DNA from: Nemopilema nomurai
Taxonomy: Eukaryota; Cnidaria; Scyphozoa; Rhizostomeae; Rhizostomatidae
Assembly (NCBI GenBank): GCA_003864495.1
Contig: ML133366.1
Coordinates: forward strand, 1,960,871-2,024,870
DNA: 64,000 nt
Direction of reading: 5' to 3'
Below the pieces are notes generated by a model, which worked only from the letters and a program-made list of their open reading frames with translations, had not been told where the DNA came from and ran no database searches. Positions 23,346 to 36,200 of this stretch are shown piece after piece. Positions within the stretch are counted from its first letter, which is position 1; every line of letters starts with the position of its first letter. Both the position numbers and the translations under genes were made by a program.

Positions 23346-25072
23346 ATACATCAAATTGGTGCAAAGAGTTGTTAAGGTCTTGATATGGTTAGATATCTAT
23401 CTAGCCTGGAGCTTGTATGCAGAAAATACCATTCTTTGCTGGATAATGAATTACTATTTAAACTATGCATATACACACAAAGACATGCACAAGTTTATGT
23501 AAATTGATTTGCATGAACTGGGTTAAGGTTTTGGGTTTAACATTATTTTTAATGGACTGAGATCATTTAAGAGCTGTTTTTTATGAATTAAACTATTTGT
23601 AACCAATGATTTTAATGTGTTTACATCAGTTGATTCCATATTTCTAGAAACATTTTCTAGAAGCTTTGAAAGAAACTTCTTAGCTTTGACAATATATAAG
23701 TTCCTAAAATCCCTTAAGTGTAAATGCACTTTTAGTTATAACCCTTATGTAACAAGGTTTCTCTAAGTAACCTCTAGTTGTTCACAAGTTTCGGTCATTC
23801 ATAAGTGAAATTGTTGGTTTTTTTTAATTAACAATGTTCCCACCATAATATATGCATGAATGAGTCACAAAGAATGTAGGATGAAATAACTATTTCCCTG
23901 TCTTTTACAGCTTCAATCATTGCTTCAAAATAATAAGTAAATAACAGTACAACAAATTGATTATAACAGACAAATTATGTTAAAAATACAACCATAATTA
24001 AATTAAATGGTTTTCAAACGTGTATAAAGTGACAGATGCTTGAAATATATTAATTTTGCATGCTATTGAAATTTTGACCTGATATAAAATTTTTTGAAAG
24101 CTTACTACAGCTAAAGAATAACCTTCTCAATATTTTCTTTTATTAAAGGGAATAGAAGCATAGATCGAGCACTTTCTAATAATAGACAGTACAGAGCCTG
24201 CACTGTGTAGTCACATTGTAATTGTGCCCGTGAAGTAGATTCAAAGGCATATCGCATGCAATCTACAGTGGAAGTGACCACGTGAAATGATAGATGGATA
24301 CTTGTGATTGGTTGATGTTTGATTGACAGTTCAAGCTTGCTGGATTGGAGCCACTTAAATATGCTTCAATTCCCTTTAATGAAATGTTTAATATTCCTGC
24401 TAAGCTTCCTGTTTAATATTCCTGTTTGGGATGTAAAAAGATATACTCTATTAATTAATGTTTCATATTGCATTACATCAAATTACAATAGGGCAATAGA
24501 AGAATAATTTTCGTATACTGCAAGCAATTTTACATTCTGGAGAGTTTTGGGAACATCAGAAAATGACAAGAAGTAGAAGAATGGCCAGTTGAAGATTGTA
24601 TAAAGATGTTAGAAACAGTACATGATTGGGTGTGTTTTGGGCAATTCTATGTTGAAGGAAGAAGCTATTTCGAAAATTGGGCTGTTCTAAAGAAAAATTG
24701 GAGTAGATGCTGTTTGGTCATAACACAGGCAAAATTTATGGTTCTACATTTTCACACTATTTTGAAATACTTTGCTTTAAAACTTGATTAAAATTCTTTG
24801 TAATACAATGTCTTGTACCAAGAAATAGCTAAACAAGATTTTGTTATATTTACAGGGGAGGAGTTCAATGTATGAACCTCAATCTATCAAACTATGTCTT
24901 AAAAATATCAATTGTGTTTAATAAATGTAATTTTTCACTAGAAGACCACACATTCTTTTTGAGAAGAGAATAATACATTTTGATAGGGCTGTTTCCACTG
25001 CACCTCACTCTGACACAACATTTGCTATTAATTACCCTAGGAAAAACATTAATGTCTTTCAAACAATCAAAC
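23346..25072. other. intergenic between convergent CASTOR and TLCD3 genes
   Basis: The two neighbouring genes converge here, so both 3' UTRs probably lie in this interval. Small AT-rich direct repeats occur near 24385-24425. No coding sequence is supported. Confidence 0.45.
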
Positions 25073-27440
25073 TCAAGAAGATTTCAAATGCCTTCCATCA
25101 AAATGCAAATCATTCTGTTTATGATCAAAAACATGTTCAGGTCTCTTTCCATTAATGGAATTTGTGCTGACTGGATTTCTAAAAAAATGATTTTTAACTG
25201 CACAACAAATGAGGCCAAACCAGTAGAGCTGTAATAAAAAGAATAAAACAGATACAATGGAACATTTGAGAGGGATGTTGAATGGTATCTGCAAGAGTGG
25301 CAAACTTGCATAGTAGGAATATCGCAGAAACATCAATGGCACTGACAGAACTCTACTGAAAAGGAAGGCTACAGTGAATAGTAGGCCATTGATGATGTAA
25401 AACCATCCAGTTCTGATTTCCAGCTATAAAAAAGAGATAAATATTCTAAGAATAAAATTTAATGAATCAAATAAGCAAAAAGTTCAATTTTAAAATTCAC
25501 CAATCAATTCTTTAATTATCAGAACTTCCAACTCAGATAGGAATAACCCTTGGTAATTTGACTATTTATAAGGAAGTTTCTTTAAATCTTTTACAAAAAA
25601 ATTTGGAAAAAAGAATTAGATAGTAAAAACCTTATAAACTAATGATAAAAAACCCTTGCTTGTTGATATATCTGTTTATATATGGTTTGAAAGAACAAGG
25701 AACAAAAGAATATCAAATGATTGAATAGAAAAAACAGTGAATACAAACACCTTTTTATTGAACAAATAACAAAACCCAAAATTAACATTGACATCCTTAT
25801 ATTTTGACATTTAAATGACAATTTAGATCAATTTTTCTTGAAAAATATCATCTCCAAACCTCCTTGAAGATACACCTCATTGAGTAGAAAGGTGTACTTG
25901 CTTCTGCTAAGAGAAAACAGCAAAGGAAGAAGTCACCAATGCCTTCCTTGTAAAACTAGAAATAGGATAGGTATGAAGTTAAAATGTAGAAATACATATG
26001 CTAGCAAGAAGCAATACCACAAAGTAAAGATAAGCTAATGGGAAAATTAGCGACAGCCCACTTGTAGTTATAAAAAAATTAAACTATGGTTGGTTCTGTG
26101 TGGTTTATAGCTGGAAGAATAACTAACATAATGATAACAACAATAACCAAAATAAAAGGGTGAGAATGTAAACTCACAAATTATTATGTGATCATTAAAA
26201 ATGACATCAACTGAGTTGAAAACTGAAGCTACCCCAACCCCACCTAAAAAAATCCTGCTGTTGCCTTGGATTGCACAAGGTTGAATGCTATAGCACAAAT
26301 AAAGAAGAATTCAAAATGACAAACTTTTAATAAAGTTCCTTAAATAAATTCAATTAATTGCAAATGTCACTAAAAAGTAGCCTTTACAAGTTGGTAAAAT
26401 AGATCTAAAAGCTTACTTCTGCAATAGGGAATCCAACAACAAGAAAGATAACATGATGTAAAACCATGACTGGCTTTTTCCTGAAGAATTTCAGAAATGA
26501 TTTTGTAACACGTTGCTTCTTGCATTCTTTTCTGCGTGTTTCCCCGATAAACATGACAATTATATCGTATGGGAAATATGATACACCAAACCAAATGTAA
26601 GCATGGACGTAAACATTTCCATCATGGATTACATCTTTGCATAGGAAAACTGCTCTTGCTGAAATGACGACCACTACCAATGACTGAAGGCCAGAGACAA
26701 TGCTGTAAAATACAGTGATTAATCATATCAAGAAACGAGAGAAATTTGTTTCTAGATGGGAGTTGAGATTGGGAGGACATGGCACAAACCATTTCTTCGC
26801 CAATGACCTGCCAACAATCTTTCTTTAAATTGGATCAGTATAAAAAATATAATAATTCACCTATTTCTACCATTATAAGCAAGCTACTTATCGTTATATT
26901 GTTAGCCTAAAATAACACAATTGTGGGAACGGGTATTTGTGGGAATCTGTTTTCAACCTTCTTTGGAGGAAACAATTATATTGTCTACAAAAACCTGCGA
27001 AGTTTGAGCTCAGTATGGAAATGCTAAATATTTGTTGCATATGGTGGTGATGGGCAAATTTTTGTGGACATCAGGCCTTTCTAGAAGGAGGGGCAAGCAT
27101 AGCCTCTAAAGTGGGAACAGGTGGAACTGCTTGCATTTCAAACTATTCCAAACTATATTGGACCCTAGGGTACTTAATTTTTCTTGATATCTCACACCTT
27201 TATACAGTAGGCCATTAGAATAAATCTTGGGTGAACAAATACTTTGTGGAGCAAAGTTTTCTACACAGTATCTCATCTATACCTCGTACTAATTCTGAAT
27301 GCACGACCTTTCTCCTCCAGCCACGGAGCATTCCAACGGATAAGATAACGAATGATGTAATGCAAAACCGGATACGTTATCAATCCACAACATGATAAAA
27401 ACAATTTCACGTCAGTTGTTAGAACTAGTTCTTCTGCCAT
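25073..27440 (-). CDS. TLCD3: TLC-domain membrane protein, TLCD3/FAM57 family
   Basis: Four exons, assembled by splice sites and frame: 27283-27440, 26417-26702, 25860-25955 and 25073-25423. The junction phases are 2, 0 and 0, giving 296 residues. TLC proteins are multi-span ER/Golgi membrane proteins; the TLCD3 branch is linked to ceramide and lipid metabolism. Family marks are KDVIHD (75-80), PYDIIVMF (97-104), the paired His in VMVLHH (131-136), GIGDFFLCC (153-161), AEASTPF (165-171) and LPLLQIPFNIP (221-231) followed by QLYWFGLIC (245-253). There are several hydrophobic segments and a basic loop at 109-130. The acceptor at 25955/25956 was chosen over one a few bases further in because it gives the better family alignment. 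An additional 5' exon is not needed. Assignment to vertebrate TLCD3A versus TLCD3B is open. Confidence 0.88.
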
Positions 27441-28381
27441 TGTTATAGTTCCTCCGGGCAGTTCGTGGAAGCAGTCGCCATTTACTGCAAAGCCTGAAAG
27501 TATCAGGGATGCCAGATTTGCATGGTGGGAAATATGTCAAATTTTGAGAAAAAACAAGCCAGATTGGTCAAAAACAAGCCAAATCCAACCACCTCCGCAG
27601 AGGCAGCTAGTAACTGCGCAGAAGGCTATTCAAAACAGTGGGTTGACCATAGAGATAGGACGGGATTTACCTATACTTGTAAAATCCTTGCGAAAAACTT
27701 AATTTTTTTCAAGAATTGGTTGGTTTGACAGAAGAAACTACATCATCTTCATATTTCTGATGCAAGTGAAACTACTATAGGCAATATGTAGGCACCAAAT
27801 TTGTGAAAAAGATGGTCCAAATGAATCATTGTCATTTTAAGTTTGTCAGTTGTGCTTGAAAGAACCCTGAATTCTTGCATTTCTTATTTTTGCTGGCATA
27901 TAAAGCTCTTTTCAAGACAAATTATTTAAGCAAAGATTGTGACCATTTACACTATAATTTTGAAAATGTTATGCCTATGACCAGGGCCGCAACTAGATGT
28001 CTTGTTCTGGGCCTTGGTGTTCAGGACAAATTTGCCAACAAAATGGGCGTACAATGAAAAATTTGCAGATGAAATACCCCTTCATGGTCAAAAATACCTT
28101 GTTTTTGAAACAAAATGTTTTCCCTGGAGGATGTCGCCTCCCTCACCTCATTGTAGCTACGGCCCTGCCTATGGTGTATATTTCCGTTATTGTACCATGA
28201 TCTAAAGCTACCTTTAAGTAGGCACACAATAGATTGTATGAAGGAGAATGAGAAAAACACCATATTTGAAAATTCACTGTATCTGCCTGCTCATTGCATG
28301 CATATCACGTCTCAGCAATGCATTTTGTAAAATTACATGCTTGAAGTTAAAGTTTTAACAAATAGAGTGAGTCATTAGTAT
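27441..28381. other. intergenic upstream of TLCD3
   Basis: Contains the TLCD3 5' UTR or promoter next to 27440 and a small hAT MITE at 27982-28167. Nothing else is supported. Confidence 0.5.
27982..28167. mobile_element. 186-bp hAT-type MITE with target duplication
   Basis: Terminal inverted repeats CAGGGCCGCAACTAG and GTAGCTACGGCCCTG. It is flanked by CCTATGAC and CCTATGGT, an 8-bp target duplication with two differences, which is the hAT signature length. No coding capacity. Confidence 0.8.
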
Positions 28382-28963
28382 TTACACAAAGTCTGCAAGG
28401 ACAATTTTTTCTTCTTCGTCCTTATTGGATACAGCACTTGGATACATTATATCCGAGTGGAACAAGGAAATAATCCTTTGGCTTAGTACGAAGTCTTTGC
28501 AACATTTTTCACCAAAGTGCAAGTGAGTGCGAATGTGAAGGATGGCCTCCACCATTGTGAGACCCATTCGGTTGCGGTGATTTGTCTTCACATTTGTAAC
28601 ATAGGAGAAAATCCTCTCAACGACGGGATTGCTGGTAAGGGTGGTAAGACAGGCAAGATCATATGCTGTTAGATCTGTAAAGGGGAATTCTTGCAATAAA
28701 TTCTGATACTGAAGAACACCAGACCAGAATGCTACAGCTTCTTGAGGTACTCCATCCTTGAAGACAGTTTTCTCACTCCAATTTACAAGGAAAATGTTTT
28801 GGTACTGGTTGTCAATTTCCGAAAGCTTATCAATCATAAAGTGCTGCATTGGAAGCTTTGCAAGGGGCACTTTGACCAGAAACGGCGCCAAAGGGAGGGA
28901 GTGACTGTGGGAGGAAGGGGTGAGATCTTTGCGAGGTACTTTCATTTCCCCCGAACCTGCCAC
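28382..28963 (-). pseudogene. hAT transposase C-terminal fragment
   Basis: An open frame of 193 residues whose middle (about 100-148) is a hAT C-terminal dimerisation region: LACLTTLTSNPVVERIFS, then KTNHRNRMG and EAILHIRTHL. Intact hAT transposases are about 600-700 residues and the RNase-H catalytic part is missing, so this is a fragment. The remaining frame has no stop, so either the decay is recent or the piece was retained. A TIR-like CAGTGGCGATTTTAGCC on the minus strand ends at 29311 and may be the element's 5' end. Confidence 0.7.
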
Positions 28964-31386
28964 TTTAGATTAGGCAAAATTAATTGATGAAGAAATTGTC
29001 AAGACACACCGATATCTCTTCCAAATTATCTTTTGTTGAATGCCGTCATACTGGAACCGAATGATATGCCCCTGCAATGAACCAGATCCATGAGAATATA
29101 AAGATTTTGACAGCCGGGCTACTCTTTAATGTATACAAGCAATTGAAAAGCCACTATTGCTGCAAACATGGTAATTTCCATAGGTAAAAGGGTGTTTCAA
29201 ATCATTGTAAAGAGCGTTTACTTCATATATGAATATATTGTGTGTCTCTACTACTCAAGGATTTCCTATGCTGCCCCCTTCCCCAGTGTTCTCAGGCTAA
29301 AATCGCCACTGAGTATTACAATGACCATGTATAAGATATAGACAAAGCCATGAACATGTCTTAAAAGAATAAGAACTTAATGATTTATTTAAATGTTCAA
29401 ATTGTTTTCTGTTTTTTCTTCACTGACATGGTTTTCTTTCTTAGTGCATGGCACCTTTCTTCCATCAATACTAAGACAAGGCACATGCTCTAGTTCAAGT
29501 AAGCTGCTTTGAGATGTTATACGCTTCAGCACGTCTGTGATGTTCACCTGCTTTCTGAATGCGGTGCAAGCCCAGGCGGCTCGTAAATGCTTTGGTACTT
29601 GTGATTATTCACACAAAATGTGGGAACGACATTTCGTTGTATAATGCTGTAATAAACCTAATCAGCTTTAGGAAACACATTTTCAATGAATTTTGAAAAA
29701 CATTTGTTACACATGCAATTTGTTACACAGAAGTGTCTTCTTTTGAAAAGCATTTTCATGAATTTTTATGAGTTGACACTGATTTCATGCACAAAGTGGC
29801 GCGAAAAGACTTCTGATTACCTGTAAAGAAAAACTTCTTTGCCTGTTAGATAGTTCTAAGATCAGGACCGCATTTGCATAATTTTTTATACAGACCCCCC
29901 ATACATCTATTTGGACTTGTAAACCTTGAATCCTTTGAAGTGCTTTCACTTTATCAGCAAGTTATATTCAAATGAAAAACCTGGGAAGGCAGTTACTAAA
30001 AATTGCCGCTAAAGAAGAGATGTGATTCCATTGCAGGTATAGTACCTATCTTAACCAAATTTTTATCGTTAGAATGCATAAGATAGGTTTGTTGGCGGAA
30101 ATCATGTCTTATCAACGTTGACGAAATTAGACGTCTCATTATGATTTGGCGTTGACACATGTACAAACTCGACCAAACAGCTGTTGGGATTTCAGAGGGA
30201 ATCAAAGAAAGCCAGTTACCAAGATCAGAGCCTCAGAACCAGAATCAGAACCCAGAACCAAGGGCAAGACCTAAGAACAAGGACAATTTTATCATGATGT
30301 CTCTATAAAGATTGTATTTGTGGTTTATTGCAATCAAACAAGACAAAGAATATGCGAACTGGTCCCGATTTCTACAGCAGTCGATCAGTAGTGTCAAAGA
30401 CGTCAAAGTGTCTGCCCCTCCTCTCCCCTAACAGTTAAGCAGTCTACTATTTCTTGGCTTTGGTTTTGTCGAGAGATTTAATTTGCAGTTAATTTTGTGA
30501 AATACTTTGGTTGGTAAGTCTTGGAAGCCATTTGCATACGTTTTCGTTTATCTGCTAATAACTTTCGATAAGATCATTTTATACTTTCTTGAGGGCCGAC
30601 CAAGGCAAGTTTACAGCAAAGAATTTCACTTAGCCACAGGAATATAGAAAACTAATGACTTGAAAAAGTGAATTTGTAATTGAAAGGAAATGTAGATGCT
30701 AGGTCTGCTGTAGTAAATTTAAAAATTGCCGCCATTTTGCATCGGTAGAAGTACTCTCCCCAGGCTTTGACCAAGTGCAACATAAACATTCTTTGAGAGA
30801 GGAGTTCGAAACCCTCATCATCGCCTGAACGAATCCTTCAGCAGAATACTGGAAGAAATTCATCGAAATACTTCTCAACGATGTCCATGTCTTGGCCTTT
30901 GCGATGGAAATTTACTGGAGAGTAGAAATCTAAGTATTTGAACTATGATGTTCGTTTGCGAGATGGATGAATAATTCAACACCGACTCTGCCCAACTGCC
31001 TGCAGGCGTGTGCACCACCACATCGCAATTAGGCCGGTTTGTTGCCGATTTGCTGGTTGGACGAAGCATTCAGAACATTCCGGATGCGAGTCGATCGGCT
31101 TTGGAGGCTTTACCCGTGAATGATATAATGCAAATCTTTTTGCTGCTGTCATTTGTTTATATGATGTCAGCGTAAGATTATCAGAGTCTTGGATTGTGTT
31201 TCATGAAATATTTTCATTTGAGCAAGCAAACCGATTTTATTGATTGCTAGATAAGGCTGCTTACGTCGCAGGGTCAAAACCGGAATTATGTCTTTATTGC
31301 TTCGCGGGTAAAGTCGTTTCAGTTTCTTATCTTCACGAGTAGACCAAGATTTTTGCATTTATTTGGTGAGCGCGAACCAGCGAAAC
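28964..31386. other. intergenic, transposon debris and KSR upstream region
   Basis: Holds a decayed coding stretch (29389-29604), a degenerate AGAACC/AGAATC tandem run near 30228-30280 and the upstream sequence of KSR. No other gene is supported. Confidence 0.45.
29389..29604 (-). pseudogene. short coding remnant, probably transposon-derived
   Basis: A 71-codon frame without an initiating Met, bounded by stops. Its composition looks like real protein (AAWACTAFRKQVN, then LEHVPCLSIDGRKVPC). It lies upstream of and on the same strand as the hAT fragment, but outside the TIR-like end at 29311. I do not recognise the family. It may be a second element or a lost exon. Confidence 0.35.
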
Positions 31387-33246
31387 ATGGAATCTAATGA
31401 AGCTGTTCTGCAGGACATGCACATGCTGCAAAGAATGATCGACATGAGAATCACATCACTGGAAGGTCTCCGAAAAGAAGAGTCTTCATCTTCAAGTCTT
31501 ATACAACATGAAATAAGAACTGTCGAGGTGTGTTTCAGTTTTGTTTGTCGTCATTACAGCCATGAGGGAACGCTCACAAAACGCGCAATTGGCTTTCGAT
31601 GTGGTAAGGGTCGATCTGGCGTTTGATCGACCTGCCCGCATTTGTTTTGATAAAATGCAGCAAACTTCGGGCACTGGTAAAGTTCGTACATTGCCAGGTT
31701 ATGAAGAACGTTGCAGTTCGCTGGCGGTCAAGTTAAATAGTCTAAACAGAACACAGCACATCATTTCATTTGCTGATTCAAAAGCTAATTATTTTGCTAA
31801 TTGCGAAAAATAGAAACAGCACCTTTTCTATTTATATTGATATTACTGCAAAATTTGCGTCTTCTTTTTTAAAAACTGAAAATTTGATGTTCTTTGAAAT
31901 TTTTTTTCAAAGTTCATTTTGAAATTTTGCACTTAAGGTTTTTTGAATTGTAAAGTATTCATATCACTGGAACTGGAATCAATTGATGCAAAAATTACTT
32001 AATCACCTCAAATTTCCATCAGACAGGGGACATATTATATTGCAGCCCCTTTGCATTGCATAGATTTTTGATAAGATGTGTAGCATAGTTTTATATTGCA
32101 TCATACAAGCAATATTAGCAGCTATTAATCTGGGCAGGTGTTATTAAAGTTGCCTGAAAACTATTAGAAAATTCACAATATGCATAGGATTATTGTGTAA
32201 ATCCTTACCCAGCTGGCAAATATTATCTTTTTCTTTGTTCAAAGGAGCAGGTGCAAAGATTTCAATTATGACTGAATATTTCCAATGAGTATAGTATCTA
32301 GTTGAATCGGTTAAGGCCCCTGAGAATTAGCACCCCAACTCTTGTTTTCAATGAGCATGAAAACATAGGTTCAATAGCAGGATTGAAAAATGATGGAAAT
32401 TTTTTCATAGAAAGTAGTATTAAGAAAAATTCTACCAGGCAAAATCTGCTGAAGATAAGCTCTTGTCATATTACTCATAGCGCATATGGTGTAAATAAAA
32501 TCAAATAGAATATTGTAAAATCTCTTTTCTATGCTGTCTGTGTTGAGCACAATGTACTTTCAGACTTCTCACAATCTTCACAACTCATTGTAGGGCAAAT
32601 TGCTGAAGCTGTTTTCTAAGCAGTTGTCCACAATTGACAAGAATCATGATGTTTTAAGCTCATCAAAAGAGGATCTATCAAAATACCCGAATTTGGACCA
32701 ATTTCTACAAGTTGTTGATGTGGATTACAATGTGAAAGTGGTAGGTATAATTTACTTATTTATTCATGTGAGAGTCTTTGGCAATGTTTGCCTCTTCTTT
32801 TATCCAAGTATTATGCTATTAATAAGTGTTATGAAGAATACCTCCAACTGATAATCTTTTCCTTTTTCAAGGAGGATGTTTATTTCACATTAAAAGCCCA
32901 AACCATGTGTACCTGTTTATCCATGCAAGAGCCCAAATTTTCTTCATGTTATTTCAAATGCAATATTTTGTGGCTAAACTTGCTGGATGTGGTCTTAACT
33001 TTGCTTTATTTTTCTGACACCCTTTTATTTTTGGTTAGAAAATCCTTGAATCATGCCAACGAATGCAAGATTTATGTGCCTTGTCAGATGAAAGAATAAG
33101 ACGCTTCTTCCGAGTTTTAATTTTTGATGATGAGGATGATGAATATGTGGATAAAGATGATGACGAAGAAGAACTCCTAACAGAAAGCCAGTATAGTGCA
33201 GCCAAGCGACTAACAGCTGCACTGAAAATCCTTAGAGCATATTCAG
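31387..33246 (+). other. KSR: KSR exons 1-3: CA1 (coiled-coil/SAM-like) region
   Basis: Residues 1-166. [16 protein letters not shown] followed by [10 protein letters not shown] is the diagnostic N-terminal KSR block, which in vertebrates mediates B-Raf pairing and membrane targeting. The third exon carries an acidic run ([16 protein letters not shown]). This falls where a loop of the SAM-like fold would be and appears to be lineage-specific. Confidence 0.88.
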
Positions 33247-36200
33247 GTGTGTATGTTGACAACCTGAAATGGTGTTTAGTTGTTTAATAAGGCCAATCAT
33301 GGAAATTTATGTTATGAATATTAAGAATTTCTTTGAGCTTAGATGTTGCCTGTTCAAAAATCTTATTTCTACCTTCCACCCTTTTTTAAAGAAAGGGTTA
33401 CCTGAATCGTATGTGCTGCTCTTTGTTGGCCTTGCATTGGTCTGCTGCTTTGTGTCAAGCAGTTTCATGCTAAAGTTTCAAATCTAATTATAATGTGTTT
33501 CAAACATTGTGATTGGGTAAACAGTACACTTGTTGATACTCAAGCCAACTTGATTTATTTGCCTTTGATAGAATATAAACTTTAGGACTCTATTTCTGGT
33601 TATCCAAGACCTACCTACTTTTGAATTTAGGTTGAAGCTTATGAGTTGCATTCAAGTTTTTCCAGCTCATCAGTAAACACTTTTTGCATTAAAATAATCA
33701 TCATCCAGTTGTTGCTAAATACCAGTCATTGATATGATAACTCTGTTTCTTTAGATCGTCTGAGGAATGGGGAAAAGGCAAATGACCTTGTTTGGGAGTC
33801 ATGGGGTACTGTTGCAGAATCAGATGGACTCAGTAGGGAAGGCGAGCTTTCTGGAGCAGCATATGACGATGAGGTGTCCCACAAGAACAAAGCTCTTAGT
33901 TTGCCAAGCAACATGCGTTATGGGAGCCTTTCAATCCCACCAAGTCCAGTTCTTTTTCCAAAGAATGATGTGTCCATTACTAGGAGCAAGTCAAATGAAG
34001 AAAATGTTGGTAAGGCATTGTTTTGAGTTTAATTTAAAGCAGTTTGCCCTTTATTCCAGGTAGTCGAGATACTTGAATAATAATTTCTGCGAAATTCTAG
34101 TAATAAAAGCCTAAGTGAAGGAGTTATAAATACTTTCCCCTTTATCAAATAGCAGAAATGATATGCTTTGCTAGTGAGTATATTCGTATTATTGACCCCA
34201 GTGGCTACTTCTTAGTCAATGCAAATGTGATATTTTTGTTTTGGCTATTGCATAAGTGATTTTGTGATTGTGCTGTCTGTTACATTTCTGAGGCTCTTTT
34301 GCATGTTTTATAGATGAGAGAACAAACAACTGTAAAACTCTAAAGCCACAATGTTTGATTTGAATTTTTTATGGTACCTCACATCTTAAACAGCAACCAG
34401 CAACCTGCTTTTGTCGATCTCCAGGCTGGCATTACGTGGATTACCACTGGAGTCACGTGTGCATGCTATTAAATCAGTTCATCACCAAAAAGGGTATCAA
34501 TCGAATTGGCAAATGTCTAGCACAACAGGGTCTCCTTAGTGTGGCGAAGTGTAGGTTGTGAAGTATAGTGAAAGGGCTTTGGGCGGGTGACTGTGTTCCA
34601 GGGTGCAGCATACCGGGGTTCATTTGTAAGCTTTTGTGTGAATAGATTGCTAATGTTTGGTAGAGACATCTTGCTCATTCACCCCTGTTGACACTAATGA
34701 TAGCCCGTTACGTGGAGTTGGATTGTTGTTTGATGTAAGCTAAGTTTAGGCTACGACCTCGTCTCTAAGTGCACCCTCCTTGGGGTCGTATGCATTGGAT
34801 GTTAACCATTACTGCTACCTTCCCAATACTTCGATGGGCTATGATTGCCATCCTAGCGAAAACAAAATTCGTTGTTGGCCTAGCCTCCCTGATTTATTGC
34901 TAGATCGAGCGGATCTGGTTATTGCTGGTTATAGGACTTTCAGTTCTTTGACAAGGGCTGCTTTCTCTCTGTTTTTGCTTGCATACGCACTACAATTGCC
35001 TTCACTTCTGTGAAAAATGCGGACGTTTATTGATTGTAAAAAGGCGCGTTAATGAAATGGAAGCATGTATCGGGTCGAGGCAAAAGGGGATAGGCGCGGA
35101 GTGCTTGAAATAAGTTTAACTGTCGGGAAAATGTCTGTCAGGCCGAAAATTTTTTTTGAAATGACAGCAATTGGTGGAATGCAACTGGCGACCACATTGT
35201 CGGAACTTATGGGCCTGGCCTCAGAGTTTATGCCTGTGGACTGTGGTAAAATCATCCCTTACTCATTGGCCGCATAAAGTGGAATTAGAGAGGGTCCCAT
35301 CTTGAGAAAGCACCATTTAGCAGGGATGGGATTTCGATGGGATCCACCCTACACAGTACACCTCAGGTGCAATACATTTCCACTTTATCGGCCGCTTATC
35401 AGCAGGTTTGTTCATTTATAATCAGGCCCTTATTTGTGCAGGGTTTTTCAGGTATGTCCACTAAGAAATGCCGAGGACATTCCAAAATCTTGTTGTTATT
35501 CTTCCAAGTGCAAATCTCCCTTGACATTCGTCTGCGTGTGCTTGGAATGGATTCAGTTATAGCGATTTTCGGCACACCTGTCTTCAAGCTTTGTCGATGG
35601 GACAGCACATCTAATAATGTTTGTCGGTGGATTGACCTGGTTGGTCGTGCTTCGTAACCCTGCTGTCTTAGATGAGAATGAGACATAGGGCAATGAAGCC
35701 ACTGCCTGTTGGAAAGGGTACCGCTATTAGGAAATTACACAGAAGTCCCATGGAAAGTGTCACTGATGCGCAGCCCAATATATTTGCTCACAAAATTGTC
35801 GGAAATCTTAAACGCGTTTCGTCTTCTTAATTGCTCTTTGGTCTTCTAATGTACAGCTGAGTCTCGTTTTGAGTTGAAGGCCAAATAACTTAGGTTTTTC
35901 TCGCAGATGAATATATATCTCTTGGTATTTGTGGCTTTTTTGAGTCACACATTCGTTACGTTAGACCTATCATGTGCCGCCTCTAATTAAAAATCCGTGT
36001 TATTTAGATGTATAGGCAGTATGTCTATGTTGAATTTGCATTAAAACCACTTTTCAATCTTGATACGCTAGTATTTGTAACTGTGTACATTCTTGATCGT
36101 GTTCTTTGGCTTCCCACTATGCAGCAGTTCGGCACATCATTTATTACATCCCTTAGACCTTTCAGTGGTTGTATACTACATGCAAAACATTATCGCAAGG

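Noticed and set aside
34394..34526. Additional KSR exon after exon 4
   Set aside because: The acceptor AAACAG is good and the phase-1 frame is open for about 44 codons. No convincing donor in the required phase was found, and the residues match no KSR region.
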